64,000 nt of DNA from Lineolata rhizophorae (lineage: Eukaryota; Ascomycota; Dothideomycetes; Lineolatales; Lineolataceae), in assembly GCA_010093515.1 (NCBI GenBank), contig MU001691.1, forward strand, positions 475,694-539,693, in the 5' to 3' direction. The notes beneath the pieces are model-generated. The model was not told where the DNA came from and searched no databases. It saw nothing but the letters and a program-made list of their open reading frames with translations. Of this stretch, positions 22,488 through 33,886 are shown piece by piece. Made by a program: the position numbers and the translations under genes. Numbering within the stretch: position 1 is the first letter of the stretch; every line of letters starts with the position of its first letter.

Positions 22488-25400
22488 ATGCTAATGACTA
22501 AACTTGTGAAAGAAGCGAAAAGTTATTTGGGTTGACCTAGTCAAACGTATAATAAGTCTGCATCGTATTCTCAATCGATCCTATGTTTACGCCGATCATC
22601 GACGTTCGATTTTACTTGGGAGACTTCCGCTTTGGGGCGGTCACCTTGCCACGCTAGCAATTTGATTGCCGCTTCAGGACTAGCGCAAGCCTCGCTCTTG
22701 CGATTTGAGACCTTGCGAGTCAAGTCGCAAGAGCTGTCACTCGGGCAGCGTGATAGCCCACTATTGTTTCTGACCTTGTTTTCACATCACATTCACACCG
22801 ACAAATACTCCGTGTTTTTTTGGCGGCCGATAGCCTTTCCTGGCTTGCACTACCTTTCCCGCAAGCGATTCTGACAAAGATGTCAACGAACAAGAACACC
22901 GCATACCATTTGGTGTTTAACCTGCACATATATTTTATCAAAGATAAAGCGTTCGTAAGTCTCATCGTGTGGGTATAAGTCTGATGAGACCGTCAGTTTC
23001 TGTCAATCACATCGCATACGGATGCGTTCGTAGAATTTTAGCGCCCGTGACAATGTGAAATTGTGACCAGATGTACTCGCTAGGAATTGCCCTATGCTGT
23101 GAACCAAGCACTTGTCTCTAAATTATTTCTATTTCTGTGACTTGTAGTCCAGCTGCCGGGATGACTTCGTTGTCTTGCTTTTTAAAGGGCTTTGCTTGAC
23201 ATCAATGCAGACCAAACATTGAAATGCTCTTTGCCGAATGACCTGACTCGTGGGGTTCTGCCTCATTGGTCCACGTGCATCCTCCAACGGCACGTTTCAG
23301 CACCGGCTAGGCCACGTGGCAGAACTGAAACCCACATCTTGGCGGCCAGTTCTGGGAATAGGTAGTCCCAAAAAGGTCAGAAATAATGTCTTAGAATGAA
23401 GACGCGCCGAACTGCAGCGAAATAGAAGGAGACCTTGATGTATTGTAAAGTAGCCGTTGGAGCTGGGAGGACTTTCGCACTGCTCTAGTTTCGCTATCCA
23501 ATCAGCAACAACATAGCAAGCCATCGTCGCTTACGCGTTAGAGCCGCCCACGATTGGGCGACTTCACTCGACAAGTCAATACTATTTCTCGACTCGACGC
23601 GAGCGACCCGCTTTGGCCTCTTACTCGCGGGCGACGCCCCCGCGTCAAATACAAGACTGCAGTTAGGCACCTCAACTCCTCCACTTCCCCCTATACTCTG
23701 CATCAAGCGCATTTCCGCAGCGCCCACCACGCGCCCGCCAAAACGCTCACCGCACTTTGTGGCTCTCCCCGTCGTGTGTCCCATCGACGTCTCCTGTTGA
23801 TCATGACCAAAACCTGCGTACGGAGGTGGCTGCCCTGTTGCCGCCCCGTCTTGCAGCTGGCTGCGCCGTAACGAACCCACGACGAAGGGCCACGGAAGAC
23901 GCCTCATCCGTTCCCTGCGCGCGTGCGCATGCACGCTGCATGCGCCGACTGCTCCTGCGTACATATATGTATGCGGCCCAATAACGCGGCCCGACCAGCC
24001 AAGCCGGTCGACTTTGGACCGGGCGAGTCCCGAGCCGCGGGATCGTGGGAACCAGTGAGAGAGATGAGGAGAGAGGACTAAGGGCCCCGACGACTCACGA
24101 GCGCGGCGCGCGCGGCGGCGGCTCCACCTTGCTGCAGCATTGGCGCGTCCCAGCGCTGCATACGAGACCGTTGTGTGAATGGGCGCGCAGGGCCCGCCAG
24201 CGAGGCGGAGACGGGGCTCAACTCGCTCGGTGGAAATTTTTTGGCGGCGGCGGCGGCGGGTCGGGGGGCTGGCCGCCGGCGCGGACGCCGGGACACGCCG
24301 GGGCACTCGGGTATGCGTCTCGAAGTCGAGGAGTTGCATGCCGTCCAATCCGGGCCGACTCGCGAAAGCAGGCCTGACGCAGGTACGATCTGGGAGCTAA
24401 AAAGGAGTCTGACTACTAAGGCGGAGAAAGACGCCAAGTGAAATCTTGGGTCTGGGCCAGAAGAAATGGGATTTTCTTTTCTCCCATACTCGCCTATGGT
24501 CAAGGTGAACTACATACGGGTTGCAGGGTAGGTTGCGCCATTATTTTGGCTATAGGGAACAAAGCAACAGATGCAGTGAAAAATGGACGATGCAATTTTT
24601 AATTATATTAATTCTCTACATGGAAGGCGAGTTGGAAGTCGAGCATCCAACAGACACTTTTTGTTGGTCTGGACCTACCTCACCTCCCCCCGGGACCTGC
24701 AGACGGGCCTGTGCTTTAAGGTTTGCAGGCTGCATGCAGTATTAACGACCTTCTTACCTCGGCCCCTAAACAATATTATGCCCGCAGCCGACCTACTTGT
24801 TGCGGGTCCAATCGGCAGCCCTCCTGCCAGGAAATTCCTCTCAATTCTTCTCTAATCTCCTCCCGTTTCATCGGCACTGTTGTCATTTCGCGTTGGCGCC
24901 TGAAAGCCTCGAGGTCCGCCCTGCGGGCGAACGGACGCTACGCCCGGGTAGAGACTTGCTAGCCCGCTGATATTAGCTCGGGAGCTGGCTAGAGTTTGAC
25001 AGCGTCTTTCGGCAGATGAGTGCCTTACACATATTGTCGATTGGTCAGTCAACTTAGATACTTAGTAGACAGAGACAGTGAGCCAGGTAAATATTTCCGT
25101 CGGCCGACAGGGACAAGGGAGGAACAATCCTCAGAAATCAGATCGATATATTAAGGAAAAACGAACTAAGACTCCATGATCTGTTATAACCCGGTTATAG
25201 TCCCGTACGTTATAACGGTTTGCGTGGCCGAAAATTCCCCTTTGCACCGGGGTCTAACCGGGGACATTATTGAGGACTTTGCCCCAGCAATTCTTCCAGT
25301 TGTTATGATGCTAGGTGTGCATTGTTGCGTTTACCCCACAAAGATTCTGCCGACTGTACTTAAGCGCCCGCCATAGTGCTCTCCGCTCTCGCGACCTTCG

Positions 25401-28288
25401 GACTGTATGGCGCATTATAACCCGATCTATTATACTTTTGAGCCCGATCACCCATTCGCACTGATCCTAAATGCGGAATATCATTTGTTGCCGCTGGCCC
25501 GGTTAGACGCTGAACTTAGCCACAGGTGTGTTATTGAGAAGGGTCACTGCCCGTCGGTCGAGCGCAACTGACGAGTCTGTTGTATATTGCAACTTTTGGT
25601 ACTTCATAAATGACATTATTGAGTGCTCAACAGAGTAACGGAGAAGTAACTTCTATCCCAAAAGACACGGAAGTCTCCAAGAAGGGAGTCTGGCGAGGTG
25701 TTACCTTCCACGTCATAGATCTCATTTGAGGTACAGTAGTACCACCCGCCGCCGGGTGTCTCGATCATCCGCCAAGTATATTCGGCCACCGTTATACCCC
25801 CCAAAAGCTCAATCTAAGTGCACAGCCAATCCTCCCAGCCTCCTTTGCGCAGTTACACTTCTGGTCGCGCCGACCACATCTATGTGTCGAACCCTATCTA
25901 GACGACAGGCAAAGCTACTTGTCATCTACACTTGGATAAGTGGCGCCTTCGTTCGGGGAGGCATTGGCAAGTGGACCTGCGGCAGGCATTGCTCTATTTT
26001 CATGAAGTAGTAAGCATGGACTTTTATAAGTAGGCATAAGTAGGGACAAGCTCGTATACCTCTGGACTCCCCCGCTGATAAGTACGAACGAACCGTTTCA
26101 CCAGCCCAGTGGAGTTTCATGTAATACCGCGGCCTAGTCCAGCAGCCATCGTTCTCACGGGGCAAAAGACCTAGTCCGCCTCACATGCCAAGAAATCCCG
26201 TGAGTACCTAGTCTTCGCTCTGACCTGGCTGCCTAGTGGCCAGAGAGAGCATCGTGCATTCAAGGCGATGATCACCCGAACAAAAAGAAACACGGACTAC
26301 GTTTCGAACCCGGCGCTAGGTAGCTCTCTCCGCTCGCGCTCATCGTGGCCTTCCGAACTGTCACAAAAAACTGTCAACGGGTAACACAGTTAGCCAAATC
26401 CCGCGACCGCCGCCCCGGGCCCGGGAGGCGCGCCGCCCGAGAGGCAGTTCTAACACGACCGTTACCTGACAGGAGGTACATACCCTGACCGGTCAACGCT
26501 TTTCACAAATACGCCTCCTCCGTACATAACTGTCCCCAACAAAACATTTTGCACCCAGACGGCAGTTGCCAGACCCATTTGCCCGATCGGCCGTCCAAGC
26601 AGCTCGCTATACAGCCGGCTCCCGAAGAGAAGCAACAAGGTGACGGGGCCTTCTCTCGGAAACCCGCCCAAGAGGTGTGTGTGTGGAACCCAGCCTACCT
26701 AAACCAGGGGTGCCTACATATGTAACTACTGTATTCCGGTACCGCCGTCGCGCGCGCGCGCGCGGCGCGTGGCCGCCGCCGCGCGCGATGGGCGGCCTCC
26801 CGGATGTTCTCGCTCCCATCTCGGCACGGACCGCGCAAATCGAACAGAATAATGTCTCCTGCCCCGGTCACTGCCTCGCCTCGCTCTCTCGACGCCCGTG
26901 ATCCGCGGCGCCAAAGCGCGGCAGGCCCGTGAACGGGGAGCATATGAAGGCCACAGCGTGCGCTTGGTGCGGCGACTGGCGCTTGTGGTGGAGTTGTCTG
27001 CCTGCCGTTGTGAAGCGGGCCACGCGCGTCCCGCCCGCGGCGAGAACGGTTTCTGATCCCCTGTCCTTCGGTGTTGGATGTGTTGGTTCGTTCCGTATTT
27101 CTCATTGGCGGAAAGCGGCGAGGGACATGCGAAATAGACTTTGGGGCATCTGTTTTGAGTCGAGGCGAACTGCGGGGAGAAAGGTGTAATGCAGACGAGA
27201 TAGGTACCTAGAGAGACACCAGATGAAACGGTCTTATGCCGGTCAATTTGTTTCCGCAGAACAAGCGGGCAATCGTACTAATACAACCCCTCATATTCTG
27301 GCCCAAAAGTACTTTTTGAATATGCTTTTTATTTGTTATTAGGCGACACGTCAAGCTCGTAATCTCGGTCATGCCGTAACGCATGATTCTGAGTTGGCTT
27401 CAACGGGTCGATCGCGAAAAGGAGGATTGAAGGTGAAGAACGGCAAGAAGCTAGCGAGACTAGAAGGTTCGACAAAAGGGGAAAAATAGGTTACATAGAT
27501 GTCATTACAAGGACGAAGAAGACTGAAGAGAAACCGTCAAGTATTGTACAGTATTCAGAAGAAGGAACTGTTCTTTTTGCCGGGCACAAGAGGTGCTGGG
27601 CACACAAACGGCCGTGAGAAGACGCGCGCTGGACGTGAAAGGTAGACATTAGAACTACTATTCAGATCCCGAAGGCACTGAAGATCGAAAAGTAGAAACT
27701 CAAGTAGGAAGAATAAAACAAAATGGTCTAAGGAGTGGACTAGGTTTGTGTGATTCACTGGACACCAGAAAATTTCCGTTCTCACGGTGCCAACCGCCTA
27801 CGCTTGTCCAAGCTCTGGATTCCTCTAGAGTCAAGGAAGAACGAGGCTTTTACGATCGACAGTTTCAAACAATTGAACTTTTCCTGGTCCAATGCCCATA
27901 TGCCAAACCCAAAGATACGCCGATATGCTGTAGATAAGAAACGCGGGTCGCGAAGTAGTCGAAGGGATGGGGGACGATGCGCTTGAGGCATGAGGATGTT
28001 AAGGGAAACTGCGAAGCGCGTAAAATAAGCCGCCAAAGTCGCCATAAAACGGTGAATATGCCTGCATGTGAAAATGACAATGCATCCCTCCATATGGCGC
28101 ATTAAACGGCATCGAAGGTTCGATTCGTGACTGCGTGAAATGTCGGCAAACGTGGGTCGTGTGTTTCCGCCGCATTCGACGTTCGCGTGAATTATTCAAA
28201 AGTGCAATGGTGCCGCCCTGATTCCTGCATTTACCCCTTATTGACAACGTACTGTGCCTTTTCCAATCATTCCGGGTTAACTAACGCC
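22488..28288. other. 5.8 kb block without recognisable genes
   Basis: Mosaic DNA: AT-leaning at 22.5-23.3 kb and 24.5-26.3 kb, GC-rich at 23.5-24.4 kb and 26.4-27.1 kb. The longest frame (23494-24348, minus, 284 codons) is Arg-rich and low-quality, and overlaps equally open plus-strand frames. No rRNA, tRNA or transposase motif recognised. See separate entries for a CG microsatellite and the finding on TTATAA palindromes. Confidence 0.5.
26749..26764. repeat. (CG)8 dinucleotide repeat
   Basis: Sixteen bases of alternating C and G, continued imperfectly to about 26789 by GC-only sequence. Alternating purine-pyrimidine of this kind can form Z-DNA in vitro; no function is implied. Confidence 0.85.
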
Positions 28289-29657
28289 TTACATGCCAAC
28301 GGTCTCTTTGAACGAGCGAGTAGATGGTGCAGTGGTGGTGGCGGAGGAGGTGGTGGTAGTGGTAGGAGGTTGTGTCGCGGTCGCTGCTGTTGTTGCTGAT
28401 TGAGGTGCAGATTGTCCTGCTGCTGTTGTCGTTGTTGGAGGCCCAGGGGTGCTTGTACTCGGTGGCCTCTCTTCCCGTTCCTCCATTCGTCCTTCTCGTT
28501 CTTCTCGGGGTGGTTCAGGGGCGGGCGCTGGAGCAGGCACTCCAGGACTGGGCGTAGGCTGTACGTAAGGAGGAACGCGCTGCTCTTCCGGCCGTCCTGT
28601 GCTGCCACTTCTGGACTGAGGTTCGAAGCCTGCACCACCTTCTGGTCGCTCGAACGCTTGGATTTGCGTAAGCCCTGACCCTTCGCTCGTCGACGGTCTG
28701 CTCGGTCTCCTCGGCCCCGACGATTCCGGAGGGACGTCTGAAGGCGTCATTTGGGGCGTCGACATGATGCTTGTGGTTCCCATCGCGGGAGAAGCGCGCG
28801 TCTGACCCTCCGGAGTGACGAATGATCGCTCGACGGGCGCTTTTGACCTCAAGGGCGGATAGACTTCTCCCCTGTCCTGAGCAGCCTTCAGTCTCGCCTC
28901 GGCCTCAGCTTTGGTAGGGCGGCCGCGCTTCTTCCTGGGGGGCTGCTGTTCGGCTGGTGGCGAGGACTGGTAGACGTGATGCATCGGATACTGCGACGAC
29001 TGCGGTGGCCTCGGAACGAGCGTGCGACCAGGCGCACCAAGTGGTGTTAACGGCTCGTGCGGGTGCGGGCGCTTCAACGGGATCTCTTGATGGGGCTGAG
29101 GCATGGCGGGAAGCATCATGGGGCCCGGGTGAGGGCTGAATCCCTGAGGTGGGCGCGGCCCGCCTGCCATGCGGTCATAAGCGTTTCTGCACGAGTTCAA
29201 CGAGCGTCCTAGAGTGGCAGTGTCAGTGAGCCCGGGCCAGGACGATGGCGCTGGCGGCGAGGATGAAGGAAGGCGCAGTCGACGCCGGCTTTTCAGATGC
29301 AGAAGGCGCGGGGACGCGCTCTTCCCCAGTCGTCGCGGCCGGCGGAAGGAGCAACGGAGCTGGTGGACGTACCAGGAGGCAGTGGTGTCTCCTCCCACCG
29401 CGGGCGGATGTCGCGCTCGCGGATCACGTTGAGCAGAGCTTCCGGCGGGACGCGCGAGGCCTTGAGGATTTCGGCGAGCAGGTATACCTAGATTCGCACG
29501 CGCGGCGGCCGTCAGAACGCAGCGAGGAGTGTCGGCGCCAGCCGCACGGAGACGGGTCCATGTCGTCACGTCGGAGCCGCGGCGCGCGCACTTTTTTTTT
29601 TGCCGTGGGACGTACCTTCTCGTGCTCGGCCCAGGGAGGCTCCATCTGCGGCTCCAT
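28289..29657 (-). CDS. AT-hook DNA-binding protein
   Basis: Complement of join 28289-29208, 29373-29487, 29616-29657; 358 aa. Probable nuclear chromatin or transcription-associated protein of a fungal AT-hook group; exact role unknown. Residues 1-60 form the conserved head: PWAEHEKVYLLAEILKAS, an IRERDIRPRWEE segment and PPGRSLNSCRNAYD, a small helical domain often seen at the start of such fungal proteins and rebuilt only when both introns (128 and 164 nt) are removed. An AT-hook follows at 144-152 (RKKRGRPTK) with a basic helix KAEAEARLKAA. The remaining C-terminal half is disordered Pro/Ser/Thr-rich, ending in poly-Thr/Ala sequence. The exon-3 frame is also open far upstream to 30100, but that translation has no family match and I treat it as non-coding. 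ATG 29657 is chosen; an in-frame ATG at 29645 is an alternative. Confidence 0.82.
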
Positions 29658-32600
29658 TGCAGGCCCGGCGGGTGGCACGGGAGAGAAGAGGGGGAAGGGA
29701 GGGAAGGACTCGGGCGGCGCTGGGAGAGCTCATGCAGCAACGACGCAACGGCGGCAGCAACGGCAGGGCAACGGGACGGACAGCTGCGGTCCTGGGCCAC
29801 AGCTCGGACGGCGAGCAGCTGGGGCGCGCCGGACGCCAGAGGGCGGCGGCGCGAGGTTGAAGAAGGGAACCCGGGCGAGACGGCGGACAAAAGAAGGAAA
29901 GAAGCAGACGAAAACGAGCGTGGGGAGAAAAAACGGCTCAAAGGGAGGGTGTCTATGGGCGGAGCGGCGCGCAGGCTCCTGCCCAGTGGCACCGGTGGAG
30001 AGAGAGTGCCATGAGGCTGGAGAGGAGAGAGGAAGCGGACAGAGGCCAGGAAATTACATGGATATGCAGGTCTAAGGGTTGCGGCTGGTATGACTTGCAT
30101 GCAGGACTAGCTCTGTCGCGTCTTGATGGCGCGAATGGTGATAACGGCGGCGGCGGCGCGGTGCAGGGCGCCCGTGGGCCGGCGGCATGCTCAGCTGGCC
30201 GGAGGCCGGGAGCAGCATGTGGCCTGCGGCGGCGCGGCGGGATTCTGGCGGTCCTCGAGATACCTTGGGATACAGTGCGCAAGGCAAGCCACGAAGTCGC
30301 TCGCGCGCCGCCCATCCCTCCCGCAAACCCGCCCGGGGCCGTGTACTGATGGCGCAACACGCGCCGCCAATCGGCGCCGTGGCCCGCGCGGCCTGGGGGC
30401 GTTTCGGGGGAGCGTGCCGGGGGGCAGGGGAGGGGAGAGGGAGGGGAGAGGGGGTGGAGGCCGCCCGGTGGAGGAGAGCCACTGGCGGGCTGCCCCAAGC
30501 GCCCCGGTGCCTGTCCAGGTGGCCCCGGGGGCGCCCGGCGGGCCCCCATCCATCGCGCGCCCGCAAGCCCCCGACGAGCGGCGCCGCGCAGTACCTCGCC
30601 CGCCGCCCGCGGCGCGGTACCACGCCCGCACGAGACGGGCAGCCGGCTACATGCGCGGCCTGTACTGCGCGCGCGCCCGCCGCACCGCCGCAAGGTGCGC
30701 GCCCGGCGCACTCCCACCCACCGGCGCCCGCCGCCAGAAGGCCCCGCCGCGCGCAAATCTCTGTCGGCTCGGCTCCCAGGCGACAATCCCGGACGGGCAG
30801 GCGGGCGCTGCTCCTCAGACGACCGGCGCAAGCTCGTCGTCGCCGGCAGCGCGCCTGCGCAGCGCGCGCGCCCTACTCCGCGCCGGACCGGTCTCTCTGT
30901 CGTCTGCGTGACCACGCTCCATGACCAGACCAACGCCCCCCCGTCCCGCCCGGGGATCCAAGGGCCCGAGGCCCCACGCCCGTCCACGGCGAGGCGACGA
31001 GGATCGGACCGAGCTAGGCTATCGTCCCCAACCTGCTGTCGTCGCCAACTCCACGCGCGTCGCTTCCAGGACCATCCGCGCCGCCGCCGCCAGCACCACC
31101 CTAACGCTGCGGGCTAGGAATCGCTGCGCGCCGGGACGAAGCGCCAGAGAGGGTCCCGCTCGGAAGGGCGCCTGCCAGGCGTGGTCCGTCCCCGCAGCTG
31201 CATGCAAACTGGCATCTCGCTCGACGATTTTCGCGGGTGTCGATTCGCTGTCGTGCGCGCTATTCCTGTCCGCTTCCGGCTGCGGAACCTCATTGGTCGT
31301 GCGGAGCTGCATACGAAAAAAGAAGGTTGACCATCCATCGGCCTGGGTTCGGTCGCGAGCATCAATCCCCTCCAAGCTTCGGCTTGGACCAGCCGCCACG
31401 CGCCTCCAGGCCTTTCTCGCGGTCACTCCTTTATACGTGAGCACTCGGTCCGTCGTGGTGACGGCAAAAAGCCACCGCCAACGCAAAGAAAAACCAGACG
31501 GCCTCGCGAGTTGCTGCAAAGCCACGTAGCACCAATGGCATCCCCATCATAACCCGCTAGATAACGGCGCCGGCGATGCCATCGTGGCCCTGTCCGTTCG
31601 TCGGAGAATGTCGCCGGCGCGCTCGCTAGGCCACGCTTCCTCCGCTCCCGGCCCACTTGGCCGTGCATCGGCGCGTCCAGCATGGCCGTTGCGGCGATCT
31701 CGGAGCTCTGCTTCTCTGCTGCCTGCCCGATCCAATGGTCATTCACCAATTCGGTAGTCCTCAAGTGTTTCATTTTGATTGTGGCTCCGCCGTCCTTCGG
31801 TCCCTTCAAGGCGAATTCCGTGGGAAGAAAATGCGGGCCAACATCCATTAGGCTAATAAGTAGATGCCGTCGTCTGTTCCAGATTCGCCGACGTGCATGC
31901 AGAATCTCTGCCGCTCTAGGGGGAGGGAGTGGGTGGTAAGCCTCATGACCCCCAGTCGAGTCCTTCAATTTTCAGCGCGAGGCCGCCCCATCATCGCCCA
32001 AACGGGCATCGGAGCTGCATCGTCGCGGCCAAACCCTTGCCTGCATTCCCAACGCTCTTTTCTTCCAGCGCTTTCCAGTGCCCCGCGGCTGCGGCAGATG
32101 CAGACGGTGTAAGCTGCGAGATGGGACGCGCGCATCGCAGTTCGCTTGCTCTGGTCGCTCACCACCGTTGGAGGGAGGGAACCTTGCCGGAGTCGATTGG
32201 CCAATCGATCTCCCGCCTCCCTTGCCGTGTGCGTCTGCACGCTCACCACCAATCGATTGCCCTCCAGTGCCTCCCCCAGGATTTCCGAGAGCCGTCCACG
32301 TCGTCATCCGTCCGGAATCCGGGTCTTGGGACGATGATACCGCTCTCGTCCCTCTCACGGACCGCCTGTTGCGCATCTCCCAGTCTGACAATACGGATCG
32401 CCAAGAGTCTCCACTTTGCAACCCTGGTCTGTGTTCCCAAAAATTTTGGGCCGGGTGTATCTTTTCGCCATTTTCTCGGCGCCAAACCGAAAACATCGAT
32501 TCGTCCTGATGATTTGCCGCCTTTTTGCCTACTTATGACTTCTGTTCCGTATCTCCATCTAGACATCACTGCAGCATTTTATCGGGCCATCTATCTACTT

Positions 32601-33886
32601 CGTCCGAGTCTCTGGGTAATTGAGCGAATTCCAAATCTTCTGTCTCTTCTGAGTTTTCTGCTCGTTACATCTCACCTCTCCCCACACTCACATAGCCACA
32701 GAGCGGCGCACGGGGGTCAATTCATCCAAGCGCCCACGGAATTGAAAATATGCGGCTACTTCAGCACCTACTCTACCCAATCGACCAACGGTTCACGCTA
32801 TCCCTTTCCGGTGTCCGAGGCGATAACCGATCCTAAGGAGGTAGTGGTTATTGGGATCAACTCGATAAAACTACCCGCCTGCTACATACACTACATCGAG
32901 AACGCAGTCGCGTGGGGCACGCAGTAGTGTCACGAAGGCTCCTATACCCACTTCCTGTGCGCCAGCGTTGCTTTTCCACAACCTTTCTTCTCCCAAGACT
33001 GTTTCTCGGTCTTTCTTATTTGTAGATATCCGATTGATAGTGCGCAGAAATTCCAAGTCTCGACGCGGATTCCCGAGTCATTGCGTGCGTGCAGAATGTA
33101 CGGCTGTATTTTCTCGTACGGACAGCAATGGAGGACTCGCGTGACAGAGGCGCGTCTGATTGGTCGCCCAGGGCAGCCTCGGATATTCCCGCTTTGGAGC
33201 GAGATTCCAGATACCTTGTACTCTAGAGCCGCATCGCCCTTGAATGCCAACTCACGATAGGATGGCCTGCGCTGCCCCGTAGACGACGTCACTGCTGACT
33301 TCACAGGACAACTAGAGACTCTCCGGCATCTTCGGTCACATGACTCAGGTTCGCCTTAACGGTAGGCACGACTGGACGGCGGCTTGGCGCGGTTGCCCGA
33401 GGTAGCGCGTTCGCTCCTTCCTCACGATCGCAGCGGCCGGCGAGTTCCACTTTCGCCCCAGCCTACGCCTTCGACCTTTCTTCCTCATCCTCTCTCCAGC
33501 TTCGCCTGCGCGCTGACGCGAACGACAACGACTTGCTCCAGGGTTGGACTGGCGGCTTTCCTTCGCTGCCCGAGCGTCTTCACCACTTGACCCCGGCAAT
33601 CTCCGAACTTGCAGCGTCGGCTACGACTTTGCGCTCTGCGATCGCACGCACCGCGTTTGACCTCCATCGCTTCGCGAAGGACCCCTTCGAGCCAGCGAGC
33701 CTTATTGTCGAAGCCTCTACCGTTATTGTGCGCCGGGCCATGACTCAATAGCGGCGCTGGTGGTTGAGCTCGTCGCTTAGGACCTTTCGGGCTCGTTTCC
33801 GCGCCTTCGCACCTCCTCACCTCCTCCCTTCCGTCACCACCGACCCACCCCCTCTCCCTCGCCACGAACCGACCAGCGTCATCACC
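29658..33886. other. 4.2 kb divergent region between AT-hook gene and SET2
   Basis: Very GC-rich at about 29.9-31.2 kb (all frames open, Arg/Ala/Pro translations), then moderate GC. A 332-codon plus-strand frame at 31929-32927 has no recognisable domain and no good ATG context. The last 500 bp form a pyrimidine-rich SET2 promoter and leader. Probably two promoters with long 5' leaders; an unrecognised gene or non-coding transcript cannot be excluded. Confidence 0.5.

Noticed and set aside
23494-24348. 284-codon minus-strand frame
   Set aside because: Arg-rich, no conserved block, overlapped by plus-strand frames in the same GC-rich patch.
26270-26340. Possible tRNA on the minus strand (GGGTTCGAAA box)
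   Set aside because: The flanking bases do not form a T-arm stem, and no A box or acceptor stem can be paired.
26414-26425. CCCGGGCCCGGG palindrome
   Set aside because: Expected by chance in a very GC-rich patch; no associated feature.
28095-28135. GGTTCGATTCG resembling a tRNA B box
   Set aside because: No A box at the proper distance and no cloverleaf.
28289-30100. Unspliced 603-codon version of the AT-hook protein
   Set aside because: The extra N-terminal part is low-complexity without family resemblance; removing two good introns instead rebuilds a conserved N-terminal head in other frames.
32078-32140. CGRCRRCKLRDG resembling a Zn2Cys6 cluster
   Set aside because: The required six-cysteine spacing is not met and no transcription factor domain follows.
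31929-32927. 332-codon frame upstream of SET2
   Set aside because: No domain, mixed-quality composition, no good ATG context or splice partners; kept only as an open question in the findings.
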